From contig NADL03000222.1 of NCBI GenBank assembly GCA_002205965.3, positions 17,279 to 81,278 of the forward strand: a DNA stretch of 64,000 bases. The letters are read 5' to 3'. Shown piece after piece: positions 56,245 through 64,000 of the stretch. This DNA is from Kappaphycus alvarezii (lineage: Eukaryota > Rhodophyta > Florideophyceae > Gigartinales > Solieriaceae). The notes beneath the pieces were generated by a model. It ran no database searches, was not told the DNA's origin, and was given only the letters and a program-made list of their open reading frames with translations. Numbering within the stretch: position 1 is the stretch's first letter; the number at the start of each line of letters is the position of its first letter. The translations under genes and the position numbers were made by a program.

Positions 56245-56704
56245 TTGAAGATATCTAACAGGAATGAGCCCCTCCAACCTTACGACGACACAATAACAAA
56301 TCTACGCTATTTAGACAAACGCGGGCTACCTTCTCCGTACCATGCGTCTCGGTCAGGTCCTTCCAAAATTCCAGGCGTTCAAGAACTCCGCTTGTGCGGC
56401 AACGAGAGACCCAAACTTAGAAGAAAATGTTTGCACGCTCAAACAATCACAACAGACGCACAAGGAACAAGAAACACGACACACAGCACTCAAAAGACCC
56501 ACAAGACCCACAAAACATGCGAAACACGCGAAACATGGGCAAAAAACAGAACAAGCAGAACAAGCAGAACGGGCAGAACAGCGAAACATGCAAAACAGAG
56601 TAAAAAGAAACGGAGTAAGTAAACAGTTGCTAGCATCGCATCGTCGGCCGTCCCATCGTGGGACATCGCACACTCGCAGTACAAGCAAAACAGATGCGAA
56701 TTAA
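56245..56704 (+). repeat. Low-complexity A/C/G-rich tract
   Basis: Repeats of CAAGACCCA, GAAACACG and AACAAGCAG-type units, densest at 56480-56600. Two overlapping plus frames stay open (125 and 120 codons), rich in Lys/Thr/His or Ala/Glu/Gln, but simple sequence explains this. A real coding region is not shown. Confidence 0.5.
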
Positions 56705-56984
56705 CGGCAAATGGTTAGTAAATCATTGTAGCGGGTAAGAATCACCTCAAGCACTTGGAAAGACATCGAAAAGAAGCGATTTGATCCCCTCCGCAATTCT
56801 CTTCTCCCTGCAGTGCTACCGGAAATATTCTCGCGGATATCGGAAGACCACACGAGATCTCGCGAGGCAGCTCACGGTGGGTTTTCCTCATCGAATGACA
56901 CTTCTCTCCCGGAGTGTCTCCAATGTGCACTGCCCATGGTTACCGTTTTGCGACCTTCCACCTCTCCTTGTCTTGTATCGGCAC

Positions 56985-58260
56985 CTGAGAACACCTTCCA
57001 GAATCTAGTGTCTCATCAGCAGCACCTGAGACAACTGTCTGTCCATCCGGGCTGAGGGCCATGTGAAGTATCCTTGAGGTATGCCCCTTGAGCTCCGCCA
57101 TCCTAGTCATTGACGGGTATTTCCATAGCGTTAGTTGATTCTGCGAGTACCCATGGCCTGTCACTAGCTCTTTATCATGTGGCGACCATACGACAGCGCA
57201 CAACCTGAGACTCAGTATCCACAGTATTCAAACAGGTCCCGCGATAGTGTTCCAGAACCTCAGCCGCCTGTCCGCGGTCCACCACCCGTAGTCAGCAGAT
57301 TGTCTTGCCAGGGCACCACGCCAATGCTTTAACAGCGGCCGAGTGATGCAAAACGATGCGTGGGTGTCCACCTCGGGCCTGTGTTTTGGTTCTCCCAGAC
57401 GCATACCAAATCATCATTGCCTCCTGATGCCAATTGTCTGCCATTCGGGCTCCACTTCAAACCACATACTTCCTCTCGTGGCCGGCCAGTGTCGCGACGT
57501 GATGCTGACGTGCGCGGACATCATGGTTGTGGATGCTTGCGTCCCGGGAACCTGAACTTAGCAGGTGTCCATTCCAGGCCAGCGATCCGACACGGGCCGA
57601 ATGGGAGCGCATGCGCCGTAGACACATTGACTTCTGAGCATCCCAGATCTGGACCTCACTTCTATTTGTACCGACAGCATGTAATTACTATCAGCATCCA
57701 GGACAAAGATGTGGTGCAGTCGCCGTAGTCTGAGGTCTCACAGAGATGGTCGATGGTCCCAGTGTCAGCATTCCACAAGTAGACAGCTTCAGCAAGTGCC
57801 ACAGATAGCATATTGTTGCAACCCAGTCCAGGAGATTGAGGTAGAAGTCTTCCATGAGGCCTGGGGCGTCGAGGATCTTCTCTGCTTGCTGCGGGATGTG
57901 GCGGGTCCTGCTCTGACGCATTGCGCGACGACAGAAGTTCTGATCATAATGCACCCCGGTTTGGATTGAGGTAGCCTACCCTCGGTTCAGTGGACTTCTC
58001 GCGAAAGGCGAGAATTTTTTGTCGATGGCCTTGAAGCCACAGGGACTGCCACTAGCATCAATTGCTGACATCGAGGCACCTAAAAGGGCAGAGGCAAGAC
58101 ACGAGCCGTAAATGCGGGACACTTTCGAACGGGTAGAGTCGTCGTGGCAGCCATTTTCCCTTCCAGAACCATGCGTGAGGACATGACGGCCGAGATCCAT
58201 GTCCATCGCAGAGCGGAGAGGTATGAAACGGTCGCCGTACTGGGCCATTCGGCGTTTACC
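56985..58260 (-). pseudogene. CDC20: CDC20-type WD40 APC/C activator, broken copy
   Basis: CDC20 proteins bind substrates and activate the anaphase-promoting complex. In order on the minus strand: MAQYGDRFIPLRSAMDMD (58248), a KVSRIYGSCLASALLG segment, RTRHIPQQAEKILDAPGLME and DFYLNLLDW near 57890-57835, then after a frameshift NNMLSVALAEAVYLWNADTG, HSARVGSLAWNGHLLSSGSR and ASIHNHDVR, LKWSPNGRQLASGGNDDLV, LLTTGGG, and [60 protein letters not shown]. The IHNHDVR and ELVTGHG...AELKGHTSR forms fit CDC20 better than CDH1. At least five frameshifts or stops (about 57007, 57220, 57320, 57690, 57840) and no clear introns. Could be a retrocopy, a decayed gene, or a gene with assembly indels. Confidence 0.85.
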
Positions 58261-58974
58261 GTTCAGCTTTTTTGTGAATATCTTGCGGCGAGTCGGGAAT
58301 TGGTGGCATACATGTAGCTATATGAATGGTTTGTGTCGGGTGCTTTGAGTTTCCAAGAGGGAGTGGGGACACTGGAAAGGGAGACAAGGGAGAAGTCAGA
58401 GTCCTGCGAGCGTCTGTCTGTGACAGGCATATTGGATGTTGCCGTGATAAGTTTGACTCTGCGCAGGTATGAGAGGGAGGAGATTTGCGAAGCAAGAAGC
58501 TAGGAGAAGGGCAGCAAAACAGAAGCACAGAACAAAGAGTTGTACCTAGCAGTGAGAAGAAACCAAGAGGAAAGAGAAGGTGGGAGGAAGGTAAAGGTGT
58601 CGGTGGCAGTGGTTGGAAAAAATCTCCAGCGGGAAAGGACGGCTGCGAAATCCTGGCAGGAATAATGTACGGTAACAAATCCGGAATCTGGCGGGGATCA
58701 ACCAAGGGATTGATGTGCGCAAATTCGCACACGAAAAAAATCTAGATGAGGACCATGATTGTATACAGTATCGGAATTGGGAAGATATTTTTACAGTTTT
58801 TGAATTTGCAAGATATTTTTAATTTGGGTGAGTGTGGCAAATTCGTCGGTTGATTTTTTCATTTTAGGACACGCTGTCATAGTAGATGTCAGTACAGTTC
58901 CAGGTTGTGGGTGATACTACAAGTAGCTCTGAAAGGTCTATATAATGGCCACATCAATTCCCACCCCTGGCCGA
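58261..58974. other. Upstream of CDC20 relic and U3-like sequence of element C
   Basis: A minus frame (58732-58256, 158 codons, Pro/Ser/Leu-rich) lies just upstream of the CDC20 relic but shows no CDC20 N-terminal motif. From about 58750 the sequence is AT-rich, with TATATAAT at 58939-58946 that may belong to a variant U3 of element C. Confidence 0.3.
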
Positions 58975-59117
58975 TGGGTGGCTGGCATGGGTATGGCACC
59001 TAGATATTTACCTTGAGGAAATATCTTCTAATAGTCTCTCTGGTTCACACGATTACCGTGAATACATTTTATGGTTATTAGTATGTTTGTTTGAGACTTT
59101 TGGGGTAGCCAAAAGTC

Positions 59118-59125
59118 TATATAAG
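59118..59125 (+). promoter_or_regulatory. TATA box 2 of element C (TATATAAG)
   Basis: In TAGCCAAAAGTC...CCGAGTAAACTGC; same position relative to the LTR end as in the solo LTRs. Likely start of the genomic transcript about 30 bases downstream. Confidence 0.6.
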
Positions 59126-59198
59126 CCGAGTAAACTGCTTCCTTTAGTGGAGGTGAAGCAAGTTGGCAGACAACTTCAAGCCAAGTCCCGAGTAGTAG

Positions 59199-59217
59199 GA
59201 AGTTGAGAGTCAACTTC
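59199..59217 (+). other. Hairpin in the LTR leader
   Basis: GAAGTTGA-GAG-TCAACTTC: perfect 8-bp arms. Also in the LTRs at 2561 and 19738 (perfect) and 53453 (one mismatch in the left arm). About 75 bases after TATA2, so within the RNA leader. Confidence 0.55.
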
Positions 59218-59515
59218 AGACCCAAGAAACTTTTTCTTACGCTGTCGCAGAGCGTCAGTGGTAGACCCTGCCCCTTTTATACTTGCTTGTAGCTTCTCAA
59301 CTCTCTTCTATATACACTCCCTTTTGTTCGTTCAACAATACCACGGCAGCACTTTTGTCGCTCGCAACACCTCCTTCTCAGGGTAATTGGTTCTGAGGAT
59401 CTCTTCCCCCGCCGATTTACCCCTATCATTTGGTACTCTTGTGGAGGGGGTTGCACCCGAGGTATTCGAGTTGAGCAGTAGTAAGGAACACTTCGGGGGA
59501 TTTCTTTTCGTAATC

Positions 59516-60441
59516 ATGGATCTCAACGCTGCTCGTATAACGTTCACAGGGGCAAGACTGAAGACGTTGAGGAGTTTCTTTACACATATGTCAACGTTGT
59601 GATGCGAGAGAAGGGCGATGAAGAGAAGGCCGCAAGTATCTTCGCCTATCTTCATGGTGACGCAAAGCACAAATATAAGTCCAAGTTTATCGACGGGTGG
59701 TCTCTTAACGGGAATGGGCGTAACTTCGGTGAGGTATGTGAGTGGCTTGTGAAAGAGTATGCTAAGGAGGTAGAACCAGATGAGATGATTCGTACCGCCA
59801 TAGAGGCCCGGCTCAACTTCGACGATTTGTTAAGCTCATTGGTGTACTTGTGTGATCTTTATGAAAAGGCTGGGTTCAACGCCCAAGCCAAGTACGGAAT
59901 GCTGCGTAAGGCGGCTATGGGGGATAAGCGGCTCTCCGATTTCCTCCTCATCAAGGGCCCTCACACTTTTGATGAACTGAAGGGTACCATAGTAGAATTT
60001 GTCAAAAATTCGGAGACGTTTCAGTCACTGAGTGAGGTACCGAGGGAAACCCGCACATCGATGTCTATCGTACATCCTGAAAAGAATTATCAAAGGCCGG
60101 CTACTAGTGCAGCGGCATTAGAATCTGTCAGGAGCGATGTCAAAAACTTGGAAGAAAGGTTGGAAACCCGATTCGATAATCGACTTGACATGATAACCTC
60201 GCAGTTGGAAAGCCTTACTCTTACCATTAAGAAGAACCAGTCTGGGGCCCCTAAGGCCGCAGAAGTCTGTTCTTACTGTCACAAGCCTGGACACTTTGCA
60301 AACAGGTGTCCTGATAATCCACATAGAAACACTCGTTGTGCAAAGTGCGGTCGATATGGGCATCATGAAAGTAACTGCTGGTCTAAAGACAACAGAAGAG
60401 CAAATTTATCGGAAGCAGGAGTGAGTCAGGACCAGAGGTGA
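59516..60441 (+). pseudogene. gag of element C (one frameshift near the start)
   Basis: ATG at 59516 opens MDLNAARITFTG, equal to MDLSAARIKFTG of element A. One G is missing in the run at about 59550 (CAGGGGCAAG against CAGGGGGCAAG in A and D), after which the frame continues open from 59599 to the TGA at 60439-60441. The body is an alpha-helical retrotransposon Gag (KHKYKSKFIDGWSLNGNGR, YEKAGFNAQAKYGMLRKAA). Two intact CCHC knuckles: CSYCHKPGHFANRC (60268-60309) and CAKCGRYGHHESNC (60337-60378). The end overlaps the pro frame. Confidence 0.85.
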
Positions 60442-61187
60442 AAATCTTACAAAATAGAAGGGATCAAAGGTTGACGGATGCCGGTAACGTATCCATCGCT
60501 GAAGAGATTAGTCAAGTCAATGTGACAAAAAGGGATGGGGAAGGGAACATTTTATCGAAGAAACCTAGGCTAGAGTATGGAATGCTGGAGCATATCCCAG
60601 CACCTGTACCTCCTCGAACCAAGAGGTCTGATCAAGTTGTTCCAGGAGTGGGAGTCACTCCGGCCAAGAAGACGAAAAAGAGTAAGAAAGTTAAGAGTAT
60701 CTCTAAGGACGTACTAGAGTATGTGAAGAGGTACAATTTGGTGGCTGAGCTTGCATCGGCCCCAACTGGGATAACGTTTGGTCAACTTTTGAGGGGCGAC
60801 GCAGAGGATGCGAGAAAAGAACTCAAAAAAATTATCAGGTCTAATAAGTCCGCTAAGGGTAAGAAACTGTTTCTTCAATCGGCCTCGACAGCACCAAGAC
60901 GTCTTAAGCTGGTACCAGTCAAAGTATTGGGTATGAAAACCCAAGCTCTCTTCGATTCGGGTGCTGTTCCAAACCTCATTTCAGAAACTTTGGTGACAGA
61001 TCTAGGTCTCGAAATTACTCCAACGACTCGAAAAATAACTGTAGCGGATGGAACCGTCTCAAAATGCATGGGCACTGTTGACAAGGTTTCCGTGTTCTTT
61101 GGGGACTCTAAAGTTGATGTAGACTTTCTTGTCATGCCGGATCTCCCTTTCGATGCAATCATTGGCTGCCCCACATGGAAAGACTAG
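60387..61187 (+). CDS. Aspartic protease (Pro) of element C
   Basis: Open frame without an ATG near its start (GTG at 60438, where elements A and B have ATG overlapping the gag stop). Counting from 60438: a Lys-rich linker up to about residue 95, a helix LEYVKRYNLVAELASAPTGI, then the protease fold with ALFDSGAVPNLIS (D173-S174-G175), TVADGTVSKCMGTV and DLPFDAIIGCP near residues 235-245. It would cleave the Gag-Pol polyprotein. Relative to element B one base is lost near 61175, so the frame ends early at TAG 61185; the continuation (IDLGNQMVSVNIDGRTV) is in another frame. Confidence 0.75.
   Translation, partial: RQQKSKFIGSRSESGPEVKILQNRRDQRLTDAGNVSIAEEISQVNVTKRDGEGNILSKKPRLEYGMLEHIPAPVPPRTKRSDQVVPGVGVTPAKKTKKSKKVKSISKDVLEYVKRYNLVAELASAPTGITFGQLLRGDAEDARKELKKIIRSNKSAKGKKLFLQSASTAPRRLKLVPVKVLGMKTQALFDSGAVPNLISETLVTDLGLEITPTTRKITVADGTVSKCMGTVDKVSVFFGDSKVDVDFLVMPDLPFDAIIGCPTWKD
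60402..60408 (+). promoter_or_regulatory. Candidate -1 ribosomal frameshift heptamer (A AAT TTA)
   Basis: In gag frame the codons are AAT (60403-60405) and TTA (60406-60408) preceded by A, the X-XXY-YYZ pattern. The pro frame is -1 relative to gag and open from 60387, so a slip here would give Gag-Pro. Element B keeps the heptamer; element A has AAATCTA. Confidence 0.45.
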
Positions 61188-61456
61188 GACATGCATTGAC
61201 TTGGGCAACCAAATGGTTTCAGTTAATATTGACGGCAGAACCGTGAAGATGCCCCTGGATTTCGACAAAAGCACGCATCCTGAAGATTTAAAAGAAACGG
61301 ACAGTGAAGATTTCACTTCTAGCTATGACAGCGAAGATTCGGAACCAACTAACACTTTCGGAAGTGGAAAAGGGTACCCTCGGGGGTAATGAACATGGCA
61401 TGGGACGATTATGATTCCGGGTTTGAAACAGATGACGACTGGATTCTAGGATAAGT
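61188..61456 (+). pseudogene. Protease-RT linker of element C, frameshifted
   Basis: Reads DLGNQMVSVNIDGRTVKMP, then SEDFTSSYDSEDSEPTNTFG to a TAA at 61387-61389, then AWDDYDSGFETDDDW in the next frame. A lost A at about 61442 (GACTGGATTC against GACTGGAATTC in element B) separates it from the RT frame. Confidence 0.6.
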
Positions 61457-63286
61457 TTGAAACCCGAATGTGTTTCTTTTTGCGATGATATCGAATCAAA
61501 GGACAGAATTCGGAGCATGAAAGAAGATTACCTTTGCAAAGAAAATAAGAATACGTCGAATTCCATATATGAAGATGTGAGCACGACGGAAGAGGTCCTT
61601 CAAAATATTGAGGTTGAGGATCAAGAAGAAAAAGGGCGCCAAATGGCAGAAATCCAAGGAAAAGTGCAGCACCTTCCCGCCCCCGCCTCACTGAAAATAT
61701 CCGACATGTTAACATCTTCCGAAGTAATTGCATGGAGCGTTTCAGATTTAAGACAAGCAAGTGTACCGGTTACTCACTCGTTCGAACTTACCGACACTCA
61801 ACCGATTTACCACAAGCCTAGACGTCAACCGCCAAAATATGACCAATTTATCTCAGAAAATGTTACAAGTATGCTGAAAAATGATATTATTCGACCAGTT
61901 TCATCCCCATGGTCGTTTCCAGTTGTGGTCGCACCAAAGAAGGATGGAAAGCTGCGTTTTTGCGTCGATTACCGACAACTGAACCAGAGAATGATACCCG
62001 ATCGATTTCCGATTCCGAACATGGAGGAGATCCTCGAGGACCTGAAGGACGGGAGATATTTCACCTCAATTGACCTTTACACTGGCTATTGGCAGATTCC
62101 ATTGGATGAAAAATGTAAGGAAAAAACAACCTTTACCAGCAAAGCCGGTACGTTCAGGTTCGAAGTGATGCCTTTTGGTCTCATGAATGCACCAGCTACA
62201 TTCCAAAGAATGATGAACGAGGTTTTGAAAGGACTTCCATTCGCAAGAGTCTATATCGATGATGTCGTCATATTCTCAGAAACATTGGATCAGCACATCT
62301 CGCACGTCAAGACAGTTGTGGAGAGGATATCGGAGTATAGCTTGAAAATTAAGTTGAGCAAATGCTTCTTTGCGAAAACTTCTATCCAATTACTCGGTCA
62401 TATCGTCGACCAAGAGGGAATTAGAGTGGATCCAGAGAAAACGAAAAAAATAAAGTTGGCACCAAGGCCCGCTTCAAAGACGGAGGTCCGAAGCTTCTTA
62501 GGACTGGCCTCATATTACAGAAGATTTATCAAAGATTTCGCCAAGACTGCAGCACCGTTACATGCCAGCACTACGAAGAACGGAAAATTTTACTGGAACA
62601 AGGAAATGGAAACTGCATTTCAGGAGCTTAAAGATAAGCTATGTGTCCCCCCAGTTCTCATGTACCCAGATTTCAAGAGACCATTCGTTGTGGAGACAGA
62701 TGCCTCAGAACGGTCTTTGGGTGCCGTTTTGTCCCAAAAAGATGAAAACGGAAGACTACACCCTGTTCAATTCGCAAGCCGAACTCTGAATGACGCGGAA
62801 AAGAGATACTCAGTCTGCGAGAAAGAAGCGCTAGCTGTCGTCTTCGCGCTGAAAAAGTTTCGCGTATACCTTTTATCACTCGAGAAATTTGTCTTGATAA
62901 CTGATCACCAGGCACTTAAAACAGCATTCCAAAAGAAGGATGTACATCACCGCTTGGCCCGATGGCTCGACATTTTCGCAGAATATCGGTTTGAAATTGT
63001 GTATAGACCCGGACGCAATAATCAGCCTGCCGATTACCTATCCCGCTTGAGGGACGCACTGATTCCAAATGAAAAAGCTTCGGAGGACATCGTCGGAGTC
63101 GCCGAGTTGCAGTTGCCGAACGATAACGAGTACGAAGCTAATATTCACGGACTGATCAAATTCCTCGATGGACTAGAAATGAGAAAGGTTGATCTTGAAC
63201 ACCGAAATTGGGTACGCAGGAATCAAAAGGCTTTTACATTGTGGAATGGGAAACTTTCCGGCACACTAAAGCCGGTCCCCGACTAG
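61457..63286 (+). CDS. Reverse transcriptase-RNase H ORF of element C (intact, 609 codons)
   Basis: Copies element RNA to DNA and degrades the RNA strand. The frame starts at a non-ATG codon because of the upstream lesion; it is open to TAG at 63284. RT about residues 110-345: LRFCVDYRQLNQRMIP, SIDLYTGYWQIPL (D206), FGLMNAPATFQRMM, VYIDDVVIF (D268, D269). Connection: FLGLASYYRRFIKDFA (347-362). RNase H about 405-530: VETDASERSLGAVLS (D415), YSVCEKEALAV (E457 region), ITDHQAL (D483), QPADYLSR (D526). All catalytic acids are present. Residues 540-609 are the linker to integrase. Gypsy (Metaviridae) order RT-RH-IN. Confidence 0.93.
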   Translation: MKPECVSFCDDIESKDRIRSMKEDYLCKENKNTSNSIYEDVSTTEEVLQNIEVEDQEEKGRQMAEIQGKVQHLPAPASLKISDMLTSSEVIAWSVSDLRQASVPVTHSFELTDTQPIYHKPRRQPPKYDQFISENVTSMLKNDIIRPVSSPWSFPVVVAPKKDGKLRFCVDYRQLNQRMIPDRFPIPNMEEILEDLKDGRYFTSIDLYTGYWQIPLDEKCKEKTTFTSKAGTFRFEVMPFGLMNAPATFQRMMNEVLKGLPFARVYIDDVVIFSETLDQHISHVKTVVERISEYSLKIKLSKCFFAKTSIQLLGHIVDQEGIRVDPEKTKKIKLAPRPASKTEVRSFLGLASYYRRFIKDFAKTAAPLHASTTKNGKFYWNKEMETAFQELKDKLCVPPVLMYPDFKRPFVVETDASERSLGAVLSQKDENGRLHPVQFASRTLNDAEKRYSVCEKEALAVVFALKKFRVYLLSLEKFVLITDHQALKTAFQKKDVHHRLARWLDIFAEYRFEIVYRPGRNNQPADYLSRLRDALIPNEKASEDIVGVAELQLPNDNEYEANIHGLIKFLDGLEMRKVDLEHRNWVRRNQKAFTLWNGKLSGTLKPVPD

Positions 63287-64000
63287 TGGCCCCTTTGAAA
63301 GAAAGAATGAAGATCTTGAGGACTTTCCATGATGAGCTAGGGCATTGGGATCTCGAAACAACCAAAAATTCGTAACTGAGAGATTCTGGTGGCCCGGTAT
63401 CCATAAGGACGTCTATAATTCGTGAAAAGCTGCGACAACTGCCAAAAATTCACTCCAATACGGAAGTATAAGACAACTCTAAGTTTTCCAGTTTCCGGTC
63501 TCTTTGAAACCTTCTCAATTGACTTCGCGGGCCCGTTCAAGGAAACTTCTTCCGGAAACAAATATCTCCTTATAGGGGTGGAACATCTTACTGGATGGCC
63601 AATAGCAGTTGCAGTTGAGGAGGCAAATGCTGAGGTGGTACTGAGATTCATCGAAAAAGAAATAATTGAACCGTTTGGTCTTCCAAAAAGGATCATCTCG
63701 GATAACGCCCTTTGTTTTACTGCAACTTCACTGCTTCGTTTTTTGGAAGAGAAAGGGATTCAGCTGAAGACCGTTCTCGCATACGCTCCTATGTCCAACG
63801 GGAAAGCGGAGAGGATGGTTGGAACCATCAAACGAGCAATATCGAAAACTATGTTGGAGAATGAAATCCAGTGGGAAGATGCCTTACCAAAAGTGTTATA
63901 CGGCTACCGTCGAAGAAGAGGAAGAAATGGACGCTCACCATTCGAGCTAATGTACGGAAGGGCTCCTAGAATGTTACAGAGAGACATGGAAACAAATATT
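63287..64000 (+). pseudogene. Integrase of element C, frameshifted and cut by window end
   Basis: FHDELGHWDLETTK (His pair) near 63325-63370, CDNCQKFTPIRKYK (Cys pair) from about 63430, FSIDFAGPFKETSSGNKYLL (first Asp) near 63510-63570, RIISDNALCFTATSLLRFLE (second Asp) near 63688-63750, MSNGKAERMVGTIKRAI (Glu) near 63790-63840, SPFELMYGRAP near 63936. A frame change at about 63286 and others at 63370-63420 separate it from RT-RNase H. Confidence 0.85.

Larger units (their letters stand above)
58975..59428 (+). mobile_element. Element C 5' LTR, recognisable part
   Basis: Ends ACCCCTATCA at 59428. Similarity to other LTRs starts near 58985-58995 (TTTACCTTGAGGAAATATC, GTTCACACGATTACCGTG), just downstream of where the LTR ORF ends in other copies. 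The LTR ORF itself is absent. Either a U3 variant begins near 58750 or the LTR is truncated. Confidence 0.65.
59429..64000 (+). mobile_element. Ty3/gypsy element C, internal region (truncated by window end)
   Basis: The best-preserved copy: PBS candidate TTTGGTACTCTTGTGGAG at 59429, gag, protease, RT-RNase H, integrase. It carries about four single-base lesions (59550, 61175-61190, 61442, 63286 onward). Integrase is cut at 64000, so ORF-X and the 3' LTR are outside the window. Confidence 0.9.

Noticed and set aside
58256-58732. 158-codon Pro/Ser-rich minus ORF as the N-terminus of CDC20
   Set aside because: It is in a different frame from MAQYGDRFIP and has none of the CDC20 N-terminal motifs.
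1-64000. tRNA and rRNA genes
   Set aside because: I looked for TTCGA loops with flanking stems and for conserved rRNA segments and found none convincing by eye; a tRNAscan-type search would be decisive.

Overview
The window looks like repeat-dense nuclear DNA of a eukaryote, most likely a fungus or fungus-like protist; the lineage cannot be fixed from the sequence. The evidence is Ty3/gypsy LTR retrotransposons in several states of decay, relics of an RT-type polyprotein with a C-terminal nuclease-like domain, MITE-like termini, TATA-type promoters and a broken CDC20 (WD40 cell-cycle) gene. There are no bacterial-type operons, ribosome-binding sites, rRNA or convincing tRNA. Almost every recognisable coding stretch is broken; the best preserved is the RT/RNase H ORF of element C (609 codons).

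Layout. 1-9.1 kb: nuclease-like polyprotein relic, a solo LTR (2561-4083, flanking duplication ACAG), a second diverged LTR (about 5548-7079), a 24-bp tandem repeat and another polyprotein relic. 9.1-18 kb: AT-rich tract with no gene I can support, except two copies of a relic carrying a GLIF/YGRLWPGIS signature. 18.5-19 kb: a further nuclease-like relic. 19.5-27.9 kb: gypsy element A on the minus strand, its 3' LTR split by a nested solo LTR (19738-21226, target duplication CAGTC). 27.9-34.25 kb: related element B on the plus strand, head-to-head with A. 34.6-39.0 kb: element E, a more diverged gypsy relic. 39-46.8 kb: mostly AT-rich and empty, with a possible LTR-like repeat pair. 46.8-52.6 kb: element D, complete LTRs but lacking pro-RT-RNase H. 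53.45-54.96 kb: solo LTR with a perfect duplication GATAG, beside a minus-strand nuclease-like relic. 57-58.3 kb: CDC20 pseudogene on the minus strand. 59-64 kb: element C on the plus strand, the youngest-looking copy, cut by the window end.

Elements A-D share the order LTR, gag (two CCHC knuckles in A-C; not seen in the gag remnant of D), aspartic protease (A and D have lost it by deletion), RT, RNase H, HHCC/DDE integrase, then a post-integrase region (ORF-X) of unknown function. Their long (about 1.5 kb) LTRs carry an ORF of their own (about 195 codons), acidic in the middle, bracketed by two TATA boxes. That LTR-borne gene, the exchangeable U3 modules, ORF-X and a correctly phased slippery heptamer at the gag/pro overlap are the most unusual signals here.
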